Shown here piece by piece: positions 34,217 to 46,009 of a DNA stretch of 64,000 nt. This DNA is from Grifola frondosa (taxonomy: Eukaryota > Basidiomycota > Agaricomycetes > Polyporales > Grifolaceae). Location of the stretch: assembly GCA_001683735.1 (NCBI GenBank), contig LUGG01000033.1, positions 186,001 through 250,000 of the forward strand. The letters are read 5' to 3'. Under the pieces are notes generated by a model that was not told the DNA's origin, did not search any database, and saw nothing but the letters and a program-made list of their open reading frames with translations. Positions within the stretch are counted from its first letter, which is position 1. Each line of letters starts with the position of its first letter. The translations under genes were made by a program, and so were the position numbers.

Positions 34217-35739
34217 ATGAGTGTCAACAAGTATGCAAACCTTCCAGACATTGTGATTTCGTACGCTCTCGTTTTATGTCGTCACCTCTCTAAGTGATGT
34301 ACTCCTCAGGATACCGCGCCAGACGTCTACGAGACCGAGGACGTCTTCCCCTCAGCCCAGGACAATGTAGGCCCATTCGTGTGGCAGGATCGCGGACAGC
34401 TCTGACCGATTCTCTTAGAAAGGCGACTCGAGCGAGGACGAATCAAATGCCCCCACACGTTCGCATCCCAGAGGCAAGAGCGGCGAGGCTTCTGGCAAAG
34501 AGGAGCTGGATGCTTCTAGCTTGATGGGCGCGGAGGAGGCCAGCAAGAAGTTCAGGAAAGCGGAGCGCAGTGCGTGCCCTTCCTTCTTGGGGTGATGCTC
34601 CGTGTATCTGATTGTCACCTGCCCCGCGTAGAACACCGTCGTCCGCGAATACAATACACCTACCCGTCCTCGCCGACTTCCTCGCGTCCGGCATCCCCCA
34701 CGACGCCTGCGCCGTCCCTGCCACTCTCGCAGCGCCTGCGTGTCCTGCAGGCCGAACTCGCCGCGCTGGAGACCGAGCTCGCAGACCCGTCAAATCCGTT
34801 GCTGAAGGAAGAGAACGAGGTCGAGCCTGGCGAGCTGATTCGCGGTATGGTCGACGTAAAGCGGCGCCTGAACAAGATTAGCAAGGTGAAGGAGGGTAGG
34901 GGGAAGCTCGTGAGCGTGGTTCTCGGGGAAGACGACAGGCATGCGGAAGAGAAGGACGAGGCTAAGGAGAAGAGCGATAATATGAAGAGCACGGACGCCT
35001 CGCCTGAGTCTGAAACCAAGCCCAAGACTCCCGATGTGAGAGACATCGTCGAGATAGACCATCGCGTCGGTGAGCTCGAGAAGCTTATTGGCTCCTCTAC
35101 CACGGCTCTGGATGAGGCACGCATATTTCCCACTCTACGAGCATACCGGAAAAGCAATTTGATAATTGCATAGCTCTCACCTCTCCCGCCCCCCATCCTC
35201 CCCATGCTGACGCGCCTAAACGCGCAGATGACCCTCCTCACCCAGCCCCGCCACATCGACTCTGTCTCACGCCGCCTAAAGCTCCTCGGCTCCGACCTCG
35301 AGCGCGTCTCCAACGCGAACGCGCAGCAGCACGGCACGCAACGGCGACAGCCCCACCACCCCACTGGGCCCGCCACCTCGCACCCCGCCTCACCGGCCGT
35401 CCCGAGCCCACCCACGCCGGTTACGGCGCTGGACCACCTGACGCCAGTGCTCACGCGCCTCGCGCCGCTGCTCCCGCACATCCCGACATTCTGACGCGCC
35501 TACGCACGCTCGGCGCGCTGCACACGTCCGCGGCTGCGTTCCAGGGCACGCTGGAGGGCCTCGAAGAGGAGCAGCGTCGCGTGCACGGCGCACTCGAGGA
35601 GCTTGCGCGGGCGGTGGCGGGCGTTGAGAAGAGCGTGGGCGAGAATGAGGCGCTGGTGCGGGGGAACGTGAGGGAGCTGGAAGAGCGCGTCGAGAATGTC
35701 GCGCTGCGGGTGGAGGAGCTGAAGACCAGCGCGAGTTGA
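34217..35739 (+). CDS. DCTN2: dynamitin (dynactin subunit 2, p50), with one probable frameshift
   Basis: Five exons (34217-34252, 34310-34366, 34419-34569, 34632-35116, 35174-35739). The opening MSVNKYANLPDIDTAPDVYE is the dynamitin N-terminal signature. It is followed by an acidic Ser-rich stretch (KGDSSEDESNAPT), FRKAERKHRRPRIQYTYP, coiled coil 1 (LRVLQAELAALETELADP), GKLVSVVLGEDDRHAEEK, a second coiled coil (DHRVGELEKLIGSSTTALDE) and a third, C-terminal coiled coil (VGENEALVRGNVRELEERVE). Dynamitin joins the shoulder of dynactin to its filament in the dynein adaptor. The exon sum lacks one base: near 35483 a C run is one short, giving a stop 12 bases later. With the base restored the protein is 431 codons. 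The fourth intron starts GC (35117), a minor but accepted donor. It is the only full-length copy in the window; at least five fragments derive from it. Confidence 0.85.
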
Positions 35740-36420
35740 GAGGTTACGAATGCTCGAAGGAGGCTGGTGAAGCTGAGGCGTCTATTCTGCTCTTATACCC
35801 AGCGCGTTCTCACAAATATTGGTAGTGGCGTGCGCTAGATGGCAATCGACGATATTTGATACTGTTTGTGTCTTGAAGCTTTCCCTCCTTCACTGCGAAC
35901 TCTTGCCGACATTAATGCTCGCAGTAGTGCTGAGCTCGATCAACAAGTGATTACAAGCGAGCAAATTCTCTTCGTGCAGTTTCAGTAGGCTGGCTGCGGG
36001 CTTCGTACAAACGGTGCCTGCCGCGAATCTCTAATCGATCCCCCCGGTCGCGAGCTATAGAACGCGATCCGCATGAGTCCGCATGTCCTCCATGAACGCC
36101 GCCCAACGCGTCGCGCCAGGGGTCTGCGATAACTACTATGCATTCACTGCCTCTTGGTTGACTCGCTGGGCCTGCATACATGCACTACCGTAGGTGGGTT
36201 CTGCAGAATCGTCTGCCTCCTCCACATCGTTGAGTTCGTCAGCCACACAAGCGTCCTGTTCGCGTGGCAGCTCCCACCTTCGCCGTGCTCGAGTTCCATG
36301 GCGCGTTCTGAGGTACACGTTCTTCGTTCTCTGCGGGCGTTCTACACTGTGGATGAACTCTGTGTCTCGAACTGCCCGTTCCAGTCTTTCCTGGATCCCT
36401 CAACGCCTCGGATGTTCTCC
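35740..36420. other. intergenic; partly duplicated near 40120-40420
   Basis: No supported gene. Short stretches (gctcgatca...; ggtgcctgc...gatccgcatg...tcctgcatgaacg-like) recur at 40120-40420, which suggests an old duplicate of the dynamitin 3' flank. Confidence 0.35.
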
Positions 36421-36800
36421 TAGTGGTTCGCTTTCTGTATATAGATATGTGTCGTCGCGAGACGGGGGAGCATCGCTGCATTCACCCGTTTCCGCTACAC
36501 ATCTGTCAATGCGGTTGCCGGCCAATGTGCGACCTCGACTCGTGCTTGCCACTTGTTTTGCATCCAACCGGCTGCCGCGGCTGATACACGGGTGCTTCGA
36601 CACCCCCGTTCAACTACTTATTGGTTGTTTATGCACCGTCGTCTCGCTCGCGTTCGTGTTATTGCATCATGTTCAGCGGATGATATCGCGGATGACTTGC
36701 AGCGCGGTACCTGTTGTCCATCATACTAATGTTCCGAACAGCGCGTATGATGTTGCCATATTTTGGGAAGTCATCGATCCTGTTTCCATTGGACCCTGCG
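36420..36800 (+). pseudogene. U2 block, copy d
   Basis: It matches the U2 blocks before the other DUF6533 genes (tatatagatatgtgtcgtcgcgag, ...cggctgatacacg, ...gttcaac.acttattgg). One frame has a helix-like LIGCLCTVVSLAFVLLHHV. No complete protein was found. Confidence 0.45.
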
Positions 36801-36821
36801 CGTCTCCCAGCGAACCTCGGA

Positions 36822-37090
36822 ATGTCCGATGTCGGCACCGGAGAGGATCACTGTGAGTGACGCCCGCAAATTTTCTTCATCTAATATATTCTATCACGCA
36901 GCTTCATCATGGCGTATCCGTAAACCGGTCAGTGGTTCACCTACAGTCTCAAGTCATTTTTCATTCCTATGTCACAGCTCTTCCAGTCTATGAGTACCTT
37001 ATCACGTTTGATTATAAACACCGACTCGTCATATGGAAGCGTCGGTTTCCAGCTTCCAGAAATCTTCTTCTCCGGTCAATACCGGCCATG
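36822..37090 (+). pseudogene. DUF6533 N-terminal fragment, copy 'd'
   Basis: MSDVGTGEDH (36822) ends at a GTGAGT donor. After two introns comes LPVYEYLITFDYKHRLVIWK, the DUF6533 core. The frame closes at about 37090, and no downstream exon of the family follows. It lies directly before a further U2 piece, so the rest of the gene was deleted. Confidence 0.75.
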
Positions 37091-37149
37091 TGACCCTTTG
37101 CTGATCAAGCGTCGCCCTCACTTTGCAAACTCATTCTCCTATTCCGTGA

Positions 37150-37580
37150 ACACTGTCCGCTGCGGCGGGCATCACGGCGGTACTCTACTATGACCACATC
37201 ATATCTTTCGATGCGTCATTACTTCTGCTAACGTGAAACCTCGCGCTCGCCGCTAGCTTCACGTTCATATACCATCTGGAAAGCCCGCTGCTGATACATA
37301 GCGTATACTTCGACTTCTGTCCGATATACCTATTCAACTATTGGATTGCCTATGATGTATAGATGTCATCTCGCACCTTTTAGCGCTGTTGCGTCATGTC
37401 TAGCAGAAGATAATGCAGTGCTCTACGTGTTGTTCATCTTACTGATCTTCGGAATGCATATGACATATCCTGTGGCTATATTTTTAGGAATGATGCATCC
37501 TGGCGCCGCGGAAAATGCTCAACAAGCAGCGAACGCCCGAATACTTAGGCATCTGGAGTGGACATCATCTCAAATGCAGT
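37150..37580 (+). pseudogene. U2 block, copy before DUF6533 gene D2
   Basis: Frames include VLYYDHIISFDA (a DUF6533-like motif), SVYFDFCPIYLFNYWIAY and VLYVLFILLIFGMHMTYPVA, alternating between frames with stops. This is the best hint that U2 is itself a distant, decayed DUF6533-like gene. Confidence 0.45.
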
Positions 37581-37843
37581 ACTGAGGTCAGCATTCGTTC
37601 AAGTTATCATCCCACGTTCGTTTCTCGATGCATAGGTCCTCTTCCTCTGGACCGTTCATGCAATTTTATGGTTTTCCGTACAATGGCTGTGCTTCCGGGA
37701 ATATTGCGTACAGCTAGATCAATCAGATCGATAGCGAGGAGTTTCCATTGTGGCGATGTTACCGCCGAGGATAGATATAAGAGCAGGATCTCTCCATCTC
37801 TGCTAAAGCATCGAGTCCCAAATCGTTCGGACTATCTCATACT

Positions 37844-39512
37844 ATGTCATCCGCTATTAGCGCCGAAGAGATTCAGCAGACGTCAGTAACGCTCACCCCA
37901 ATATTTCCTCACGTTATTTATCCCATCACACAGCTTCATCGCGATATGCTGCAGTGTATCGTTACCTAGTCAGTGGTTTCTTTACGATCTCAAGTCATCT
38001 CCTGATTGCGATTTTGCAGCGCTTTTAGTTTATGAGTATCTTATCACGTTTGATCGTGAATACGAACTTGTATGGAAGCGTCGATTTTCGTTGGCCACCT
38101 TACTTTTTTCGCTGGCAAGGTATTCCGTCCTTCTAGACTTCATCCTTAACCTTCCAAGCATAAACCCACTGTCAATGAGGGTATGATTCTCTCCCCAACT
38201 CTGCAGGCGTATTTTTGTCCATTCACAATGTCCAGAGTTGTTCCGCAATAATTTGGTCCACATCATCTTTGGATCTGTTCTTCGTTTTGCTTGTAGCCGG
38301 TAAGTAACTATGCCACATTCTTACCCTCGACTGACCATCAATATTGTGTGAAGCATTCTCAAGTCTGCGAGCATATGCCTTGTCCGGTCGTGAATGGAAA
38401 GTCGCATCATTGATACTCATCTTGTTACTGGTCCCCTGCGTGTTCAACCTGGTGAGCTCTGTCCTCGATATTGGGCCGGGCATAAAATTCAAGTGTGACA
38501 TGTACTTCTAGTTTCTGCATGTGCGCCAAGTAGTGGTTGTAGCTCCGCCTCCAGTCAACTGTACATTGGTGCCTTTGTTCTCATTGGAGCTCGACAACAT
38601 GTCAGTGAAATAATTTGATCCCACTGCAGCTCTTTAACTGAATCCGTGCATCGTATAGATGTATGTAGTGCTGTCGGCCTCATGTTCCTCAAGTGCTTAC
38701 ACAATAATCCAAGTGACATATGTAGGGCGTGCGGCCACAATCACTGCGGATATATTCATTATTGCGGTAACCATCCGGAATACGTATTGGAAGAGGCGAC
38801 TGGCTGCGGAGGCTAATGTGCGAACTCCGTTGCACACGTTGATCCTGAGGGACGGTAAGTTTCCATCCTGCCTCGACATATGCGCGACCTGATGAGACTC
38901 CATCAGGTACGGTATACTTCTTGTAGGTTATCAAATGTTAGAACCGGCCTGATGTTAACTGACAACGGTATATTGGATAGAGCTTTGTTAATGCTGAACA
39001 TTGCAGATATTGTATTCTTATATTTTGGAGAAACCTTTGTACGCAGATTTCGTTTGAATCACTACCGACCTAACTCACAAGCCACCATGTGCTGTCATCA
39101 GGAAAACTTCTCATACATCGGCACGTTCATCAATCCGTCAGTAACCTCAATAGTTTTTGTTTGTCCTTTCTTTTGACATTTGTCGTGGCATAGAATAACA
39201 GCAGTCCTCATCTCCCGGTTTATGCTCAATCTCCGCGAAATCGATGCATCCCAATGTGGTACCGAAGATTCAAGTCGCCCGTCGTTTGTCGGTTCGATCC
39301 AGTTTGCAGCTTTCGTCGAACCCCTCGGTGCCCCTCTCGACCACGAATTCTCATTCTCCGCGATCGATCCCAGTTCCTTGGACGAGCTGGGAGCGGATAG
39401 AGAGAGCGAGTATGAGGAGGCGCTGGGGAACGATGAGGAAATTGTATTAGGCGAGACCAGCATTCATGGTCCACCTCAAGCTGAAGCCGATTTTTCCGGG
39501 GTCAGCGAATGA
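37844..39512 (+). pseudogene. DUF6533 membrane protein, nearly intact copy 'D2'
   Basis: It starts at 37844 (MSSAISAEEIQQT). The core is LVYEYLITFDREYELVWKRR, then AIIWSTSSLDLFFVLLVAG, FSSLRAYALSGREWKVASLI, APPPVNCTLVPLFSLELDN, AATITADIFIIAVTIRNTYW, LLMLNIADIVFLYFGETF, and the terminal exon LISRFMLNLREIDASQCGTE with an acidic tail ending at 39512. Against the intact D3 gene it lacks five bases near 38700 (the segment before IIQVTYVGRA), which shifts the frame inside one exon. All other splice sites read well. A TATA-like gatataag stands near 37770. Confidence 0.8.
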
Positions 39513-40900
39513 GCTACTCGGATTACGACATTTTTTCAGTACGTTCTATCTCGTCATTATGTCGTGTGTGCTGATGCTAACAGCAGAATATAATTTCATA
39601 CTTACTGCACATAGCAATTGGACTTTCGTCTGGCATCGGCAATCATTCTTCATTGCTTTTCTGAAGTATCTTGGCGTCGCAATTTATAGATCTCTGCCGC
39701 TAAAGAAGTGCTAAAACGCCATCACTGTGACTCTCGTATTTATTTGTTCGAGAACATGTTGTTGAATTGCTTTAGGGATTTAAGGGATGGGAGAACTTTG
39801 TGCATAGCTCCGTCGGTACCAACATCTTAGAATCATCGACACGTTCACTATATTATAACACCGTATGCCTCTCATAACAGTCTGTGACCTACAGCGTGAT
39901 GGAGCATACCAGAATTCTTCCACTCGCCTGAATCCTTGATGGACATCCGTGCAAGCGGCCAGGCTCGGACCTCGAGCGCACCGAGAGTGTCGTGTGGCCC
40001 ATGGAGGAATGAACATGGGGGAATTGAAGCATGGACGAGTTGAGCGGTCGCGCATTGGCTAAAGAGATGGTGAAGGATGAGGTGTTTTTTGTTTTACTCC
40101 TCCACCTGGGGCGATAACGTTCTCACATCGGTAATACCGCTGGCTATGACGATTCACGAGCTCGATCACGTCTTTGGAGGCTAGTTCAGCATTGCCGTGA
40201 CTGTACTATTGTTGCTACTGAGCTCGATGATCAGCGACCAGATGCACGAGGAAGAAGACGCACTCGACAGTGCGACTGCTCTGGCATTGGTTTCCGTTAG
40301 CTGGGTCGTGCTAATTATGTAAATGGTGCCTGCGTCCTCGTATCCTGATCTCATGTAGGTTACAGAAGACGATCCGCATGTCCTGCACGAATGCTACCAC
40401 ATGCATCATGCCAGAAGTCTGCAACGCCATCATTAACTGTCTCTGGGACAACCTGCCGCGGATGTGCTCCTCGATGCCTACTACTGTTCAGCACCTTGGG
40501 GTCTTCAGCTGCATGACCGTGGTGCTCCTGGTCTGCTACTGGCCGCGCGCCCGCACTACCGAACATCCTGCATACGGTCTTGCGCGTGTCCTCTGAGATC
40601 GTTCTGCCACTGGTCGACTATGTGCTCAACGTCATACATGCGGCGCAGTGGCCGTTAAACACGTAATTCACGGATATTGTCTCACTCGTGTTCACGCAGC
40701 GGCTCCCGCGCTCGACGTGCTCGAGTAACGGAGCCGCGTAGGCCTCCTCTAGCCTGTGGTTTTTGTCTCTCTGCAGACGTCTTGCACCGTCAAAAATCTC
40801 TCTCTGGCGAACACCAGTAACTCACCCTCCCCCACTCGATCACCAACGTCGGCTGGGCAGTCCGTGGAGGCGCGATTGCGAAACGAATGTCGCGCGCGCT
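39513..40900. other. unassigned region between DUF6533 D2 and the next unit
   Basis: No supported gene. 40120-40420 resembles the dynamitin 3' flank (35880-36130). 40360-40600 has an open frame on each strand, but neither resembles a known family. Confidence 0.35.
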
Positions 40901-41330
40901 TCGTGAGCCGGTGCTGGACAGATGTCCACTCGTGCGGATTCTGGAGCTGTTCTGCGCTACCGCCACACTCCGAGAGTTATGTACCTAGCATTTTGAGCAA
41001 CTATTTGAGGCGCTGTTCAGGTGCTCCATGAAGAGTTTTCATCAGGTTCCCATGGGACTTAAAATGCTGGCACACGGTGCTTACCGTCACGGACACCGCG
41101 TCGCCCTTCATGGGACGGCATGGCCATGCAACCCTCTGTGTTAGATCCAAAACGGTTGTGCTGGTATGGCTAGAAGATGCACATGTGCGGTGGATGTGGG
41201 ATATGAAAAGATACCTGCAGAGCGTCCGCATGCAGATGTTGGCGCTTGATAACCCATCACTAGCGCTTGTAGATCATAACCTTGGCGCTGGGTCACCGGC
41301 GCTACCGATCAATTTCTGTGCCATCTGAGC
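40900..41330 (+). repeat. worn X-like block and partial GGCGCT block, copy 2
   Basis: 41000-41240 is related to the minus strand of 32830-33040 (ctggcacacggtgct words). 41230-41330 carries the tail of the GGCGCT block (agcgct, ggcgctgggtcaccggcgct). It occupies the position before U1 that this block has in the other units. Confidence 0.4.
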
Positions 41331-41506
41331 GCCGAAACAGTCGCAACTCAGCAACTGCTCACATGCACAACTCAAGTAAGCACTTCAAATAGTCCGAAAC
41401 TATAGTCACTCTTCATACACCAGCACTTATGGCGGCAGTACTGCACACTTTACAAGCACAGTACCTTTCTCTAGTATAACAAGACATTGTATGTCCCTGT
41501 TCCCAT

Positions 41507-41807
41507 TACTGTACCATTTCCATCAATTCGACATGTCACGGGTCACATGGCCTTGATTTGGTCGAATTTTTGGCATCAGTCACAGGTCACATTGCTAGCT
41601 GTCGAATCGAGTTTTCGTCTCAAAAAATGCAAAAAATTTCGGTGGCTTCTGCGGCGCCAATTGGCTTAATTCTGACTGTGTTTTTGTGAAAATTTGTTGA
41701 AATTTTTCGGCTGGTCACGCATCACTAACTGAGTTGTCGAATCGGTCAACCGTTTTGGTGATGTCACGCGTCACAAAGCCTGTCGAATTGATAGAAATGG
41801 TACAGTA
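41507..41807. mobile_element. MITE of about 300 bp with 27-bp terminal inverted repeats
   Basis: The left end TACTGTACCATTTC plus CATCAATTCGACA (41507-41533) and the reverse complement of the right end (41781-41807) agree over 27 bases with one mismatch. Taking the outer TA on each side as a TA target-site duplication, the element is 297 bp and begins CTGTACC. The interior has no open frame, is AT-rich and has repeated GTCAC and TGTCGAA words near both ends. TA duplication plus short AT-rich interior fits a Stowaway-like, Tc1/mariner-mobilised MITE. Confidence 0.85.
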
Positions 41808-41919
41808 TTCTTCCCGCATATCCTATCTAACACCAAGTCCTACAGTTGTGCGGTATGTCTGAGTAGACGGCCCTCCCACCACCACTAGCAGCTGTTTTTC
41901 ATTACAAGATTAGATAATA

Positions 41920-42640
41920 ATGATGAAATCTCTCCTATTTTACCACCTCCTCGGCTCGTCAAAAGAGGCTGCAAAACCGCCTGTCTTCTGCGACCACACC
42001 GACGTGCTCCTGCAGTACGTCCACGAACATGGCCTCGACACATATGAACACGACGACTTCGTCCACTTCTTCGGCAGCGAGGAGACGGCGGAACATTGCG
42101 CCGAGATTGAGTCCCATGGTGTCGGTCACATCGCGAGAATGACGCCGCGCTGGCGCACATGGACAGACGCCACGGAATGCAATTTCCCGCCAACTCTCTC
42201 CGGGTTCCGGTGTTACGGCGGTCTCGCTGTAATGGACTATGCTCTGCCAGACGACGCTATCAAGACCATGCCACTCGGTCTGAGCGTGGACGAGGAGCTG
42301 AGGCGTTATCTCAGTGCTATTCGGCGACGCTGTTGGTAACTATATGCGTCTCTGTCTTAGTCCATCATTTCCATCGACATGCACTTGTTTCGAGTTTTGA
42401 TTCTTGTATTTCGTTCATTTCGTCCACTTTTGATAGTGTCTGGAACGCATGCGTTCATGACCACTTGCACACCATCAACGCACTCTGAACAGATGCCCCA
42501 ATTCGCTGGTGCCTGGCAGATCCTCCCATTCGTGCCGCAGTGTCTCTTTTCTGTTTCCAGTCGAAATCCAAAGGAGCCATACTATTTTTTTGCCGATGGA
42601 GCGTCTCCCTCGCCATGACTCCCAGAGAGCACTGTGAACT
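41920..42640 (+). CDS. U1, most complete copy (unknown protein)
   Basis: A 139-codon open frame from 41920 (MMKSLLFYHLLGSSKEAAK) with YVHEHGLDTYEHDDFVHFF, ESHGVGHIARM, TECNFPPTLSGF and SVDEELRRYLSAIRR, closing at 42339. The match to the other copies continues past the stop: a hydrophobic stretch, related to VTVCISVSGIFSTLSTFD at 21640-21700, lies at 42340-42440 in other frames. The true gene probably has further exons. Sister copies are at 21700-22130, 26670-27060 and 52800-53030. Function unknown; no domain recognised. Confidence 0.4.
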
Positions 42641-42659
42641 ACCGTTGGTCCCTTCTAGT

Positions 42660-43160
42660 CATCGATGATGCATGGTCGCACACAATTTTATTTTGCAGAT
42701 GCACATTATCCGGAACCTGAAGTTTGTCTGAAGTTCTTCCCCCCGCGGTATAGTGCTTCGCTGGCTTCATTGGTATATATATGTTCTCGCGAAATGGCGG
42801 AGCATTGCTGCACGCCATCATGGCCGCATCACATCTTTCGATTCGTGATTCCGTGTCTGCTATCATGCCGTCTAGACTCGTGCTCGCAACCAACTTTGTT
42901 CCTATCACATCTATCAAGCTACCAACATGCCATGGCTGATACACAGCCTGTTCTTCGACTTCCTTCCGACGTACCCGTTCAACCATTGGGTTGTTTATTC
43001 ACAGCTATCATCTCCCATCTTTCTTGGCTGTTCCCAACAGAGGATGTCGTGGCCGACAGGTAGTGCTATATCTGTTGTTTGGCTTACAGTTACTGATGTT
43101 CCCAGAAGTATATATGACACGGATTTCGATATCAGGCAAGTGATCTGTCATCTCAACTGC
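42660..43160 (+). pseudogene. U2 block before the intact DUF6533 gene
   Basis: A 132-codon open frame at 42665-43063 includes QFYFADAHYPEPEVCLKF and SWPHHIFRFVIPCLLSC. A different frame has LIHSLFFDFLPTYPFNHWVV. Which frame, if any, is coding is not clear. The block is conserved at DNA level in all units. Confidence 0.4.
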
Positions 43161-43248
43161 TGAAGTGAACTTCTAGATGTTCTTGCTCATCGATCACGTT
43201 CTGACAGCGAACATATCGCCGTGCGGTGATGTTGTCCTCGAGGGTAGA

Positions 43249-43254
43249 TATAAG
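43249..43254 (+). promoter_or_regulatory. TATA box of DUF6533 gene D3
   Basis: TATAAG within gatataagagtaac, about 65 bases before the ATG at 43317. The same gatataag(a)g element occurs upstream of most sister copies (reverse near 1745; about 37770; variants near 53620 and 25610). Confidence 0.6.
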
Positions 43255-43316
43255 AGTAACGTCTCTCTCCCTCTGCCAGAGCATTAGGTCCTCAGTGGTT
43301 CGGACTACCTCATGCC

Positions 43317-45010
43317 ATGTCGTCTGCTGCGAGCATCGAAGAGGATTGGCAAACGTGAGTGACTTCTCCCGCAATCGTTTCCTCATCTAATATATATATT
43401 CTACTACAGAGCTTCATCGAGACATGTTGCACAGTATCAGCAACCGGTCAGTGATTCACGTATAATTTCTGATCATTTTCCCATTCATAATTGTCGCAGC
43501 TCTTCTGGTCTACGAGTACCTTATCACGTTCGACCGTGAATATCAACTCGTATGGAAACATCGATTCTCAGCAGCAACATTACTTTTTCTTCTGGCAAGG
43601 TATTCTCAGCTTCTGGGATTCATCTTCACCCTCCCAAGCATATATCCATTATCTATAAAGGTACAGCTCTCGTCCTGTTACTATACACTATATTTTCCAA
43701 CTCATAATTTCCAGAGCTGCTCTGCATTGGTTTGGTTGACGACAGCTGCGGAGGTTCTCTTCACTTTACTTGTGGCCGGTGAGTAGCCATACGATATTCT
43801 TACTTCTGACCGGAAATTGATATTCTATGAAGTATTTTCAAGTTTGCGAGCATATGCATTGTCCGGTCGTCAATGGAAAATAGTTTCATTAATATTCATT
43901 TTGTCACTGGTTCTTTCTGGAATTGACCTAGTGAGCTCTGTCTTCGAAATTGAGCCTGGCATGAAATTCAAGTGTGACATGTCCTTCTAGTTTCTGCATG
44001 TGCGCCAAGTAGTGATTGTCGCTCCGCCTCCGGTCAATTGTACATCGGTGCCTTTGTTCTCACTGGAGCTCAACAATATGTCAGTGAAATTCATTGATCC
44101 CTCTGCAGCTCTTTGACTGAATCCATGCATCATATAGATGTATGTAGTGACGTCCGCCTCATATCACTGAAGTGCTCGTCTCACATAATGATACAAGTGG
44201 GGTATGTAGGACATGCCGCCACAATCACTGCAGATGTACTTGTTATTGCAGTAACGATACGCCAAACGTACTGGAATAGACGAGCGGCTGCGGAGGCTAA
44301 TCTCCGAACTCCATTGCACACGGTGATCCTGAGGGATGGTAAGTTTCCACTCCTGTCCCAATATATGTGCGACCTGATGAGACTCCATCAGGTACTGTGT
44401 ACTTCTTGTAGGTTATCAAATGTTAGAACATGCCTGATGTTTAATTGATAACGGTGTATTCGATAGTGCTTTGTTGCTGATGAACATTGCAGATAGTGTA
44501 TTCTTCCATTTTGGACAAACCTTCGTAGGGAGATTTTGTTTGAATCACTACCGATCTAACTCACGAGCCTCATATGCTGTAATCAGCAGGACTACTCGTA
44601 TATCAGTGGTTTCATAGATCCGTCAGTAACCGAAATCAATTGCTCTTCGTTCTGATCTGTATTGACATTCGTTACGGCACAGAATAACAGCGATTCTCAT
44701 CTCGAGGTTCATGCTCAATCTCCGCGAGGTCGATGCATCCCAATGCGGCATCGAAGATTCAAGTCGTCCGTCGTTTGTCGGCTCTGTCCAGTTTGCAGCT
44801 TTCGTTGAACCCCTCGGAGCCCCCCTTGATCACGAATTCTCATTCCCTGCAATCGATCGCAGTTCTTTGGACGCGCAGAGATCGGATAGAGAGGACGAGC
44901 ATCAGGACATGCTGGACAATGACGAGGAAATGGAGTTACACCAGCCCAGCTTTCATGAGCAGCCGAAGCCGGTCCATCCGGGTTCAGGGAATAAGCTACC
45001 AGGACTGTGA
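43317..45010 (+). CDS. DUF6533 domain membrane protein, intact copy 'D3'
   Basis: Eleven exons (43317-43354, 43412-43446, 43500-43660, 43715-43778, 43833-43930, 43991-44079, 44109-44338, 44392-44407, 44467-44524, 44590-44621, 44683-45010) sum to 1149 bases, an uninterrupted 382-codon protein. The DUF6533 core lies at residues of about 24-80 (LLVYEYLITFDREYQLVWKH, LLFLLARYSQLLGFIF). Further hydrophobic helices are ALVWLTTAAEVLFTLLVAG, VSLIFILSLVLSGIDL, AATITADVLVIAVTIRQTYW and LLLMNIADSVFFHFGQTF, giving about seven membrane segments. The C-terminal about 100 residues are cytosolic-looking and acidic (REVDASQCGIEDSS ... NDEEMEL). The family is expanded in Agaricomycetes and its role is unknown. 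This is the only copy here in which every exon joins in frame. The last dozen residues differ from sister copies through a small C-terminal indel. Confidence 0.9.
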
Positions 45011-45409
45011 TATTATTTCGGTTCGTGTGATATTGCCATTCCGTTATCACGTTGCGTGTGCTGACACTGAGACCTAGGGTCCTGGTGGCGGCCATGCTTC
45101 TCAATGGAAGCGGGAGTCTGAGCTCGTAAAGAACTGCTGTCTGTCTGGCGTCAGGCATCGTGCTTCGTTGATTTCTTGGAGTATTGTAACTCTGTGTCAT
45201 AAATTATAGAGGTCTGCCGCCACAAGGTCATATCATGTGTAGTAAATCATCATCACTCTATTGTCTCTTCATTACGGTTGCGGTCGGAGGCTTTGCTGAA
45301 TCGCTCGGCGATTTGGGTCCACTGGGGAAGCAGTGACCCTACGTTATACGTGCGTAGGTACTGACCGCTTAGCACGTTCACAATGCCGATTGTTGCATTA
45401 ATTTATTGA

Positions 45410-45960
45410 ATGAATATACAGGAATTCCTCCTGATGCGCTTGTGGTACATTGTAGACTACAAAAACGAAGAAGGCACAATTATAGAGCCTCCAGAAATTA
45501 TCTCGCGACCCGACAGAACGTAACCTACATCTTCTACGTGAATTTTCGATAGTCGTGCATGCGAGAAGCCACAGTGTGACCTTGAGCGCGTCTCCTTCGC
45601 GAGTGCACAACATGACACGCAGTACCGCCAGCTGCACCACCCCACCGACTCGCGTCCCGCCTGGCCGTAAGCACACCCATGCCGATGATCGCTGGACCAG
45701 GTGACGCCAGTGCCCACGCGCTCGCGATGCTCCCGCACATCCTGCACAGCCTGATGAGTTTGCGCACGCTCGCCACGTTACACACGTCTGCTACAGCGAT
45801 GCAGGGGCGCGCTAGCGGGCGTGGGTAAGACTATACGCTAGCATGGGTTGCTGGTGCAGGTGAACGGGAGGGAGCTGGATCAGCACGTCGTGAGTGTTAG
45901 GAGGCGCATGGCGGAGTTGCGAGTCGAGACGTTGGGGGGCCCTCCTGACGCTCGCTGCGC
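45410..45960 (+). pseudogene. dynamitin C-terminal fragment, copy 3
   Basis: Frames match the end of dynamitin: PHILHSLMSLRTLATLHTSA (about 45730-45790), then NGRELDQHV-like and RRRMAELRVET up to about 45935. The upstream flank 45430-45560 is shared with 51130-51250 and (reversed) 23460-23620 but not with the full gene. Confidence 0.65.
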
Positions 45961-46009
45961 TGCAGCTGCCCGCTCATGCCGATGCTAGGGCTGTCTGACG
46001 ATGCCATTG

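Noticed and set aside
36194..36856. 220-codon plus-strand frame
   Set aside because: It runs through U2 DNA and into the DUF6533 'd' start in another frame; not consistent with the splice-defined reading.
37380..37560. U2 as a STE3-type pheromone receptor (mating-type locus)
   Set aside because: Some hydrophobic helices suggested it, but no STE3 motif, pheromone precursor with a CaaX end, or homeodomain gene was seen anywhere in the window.
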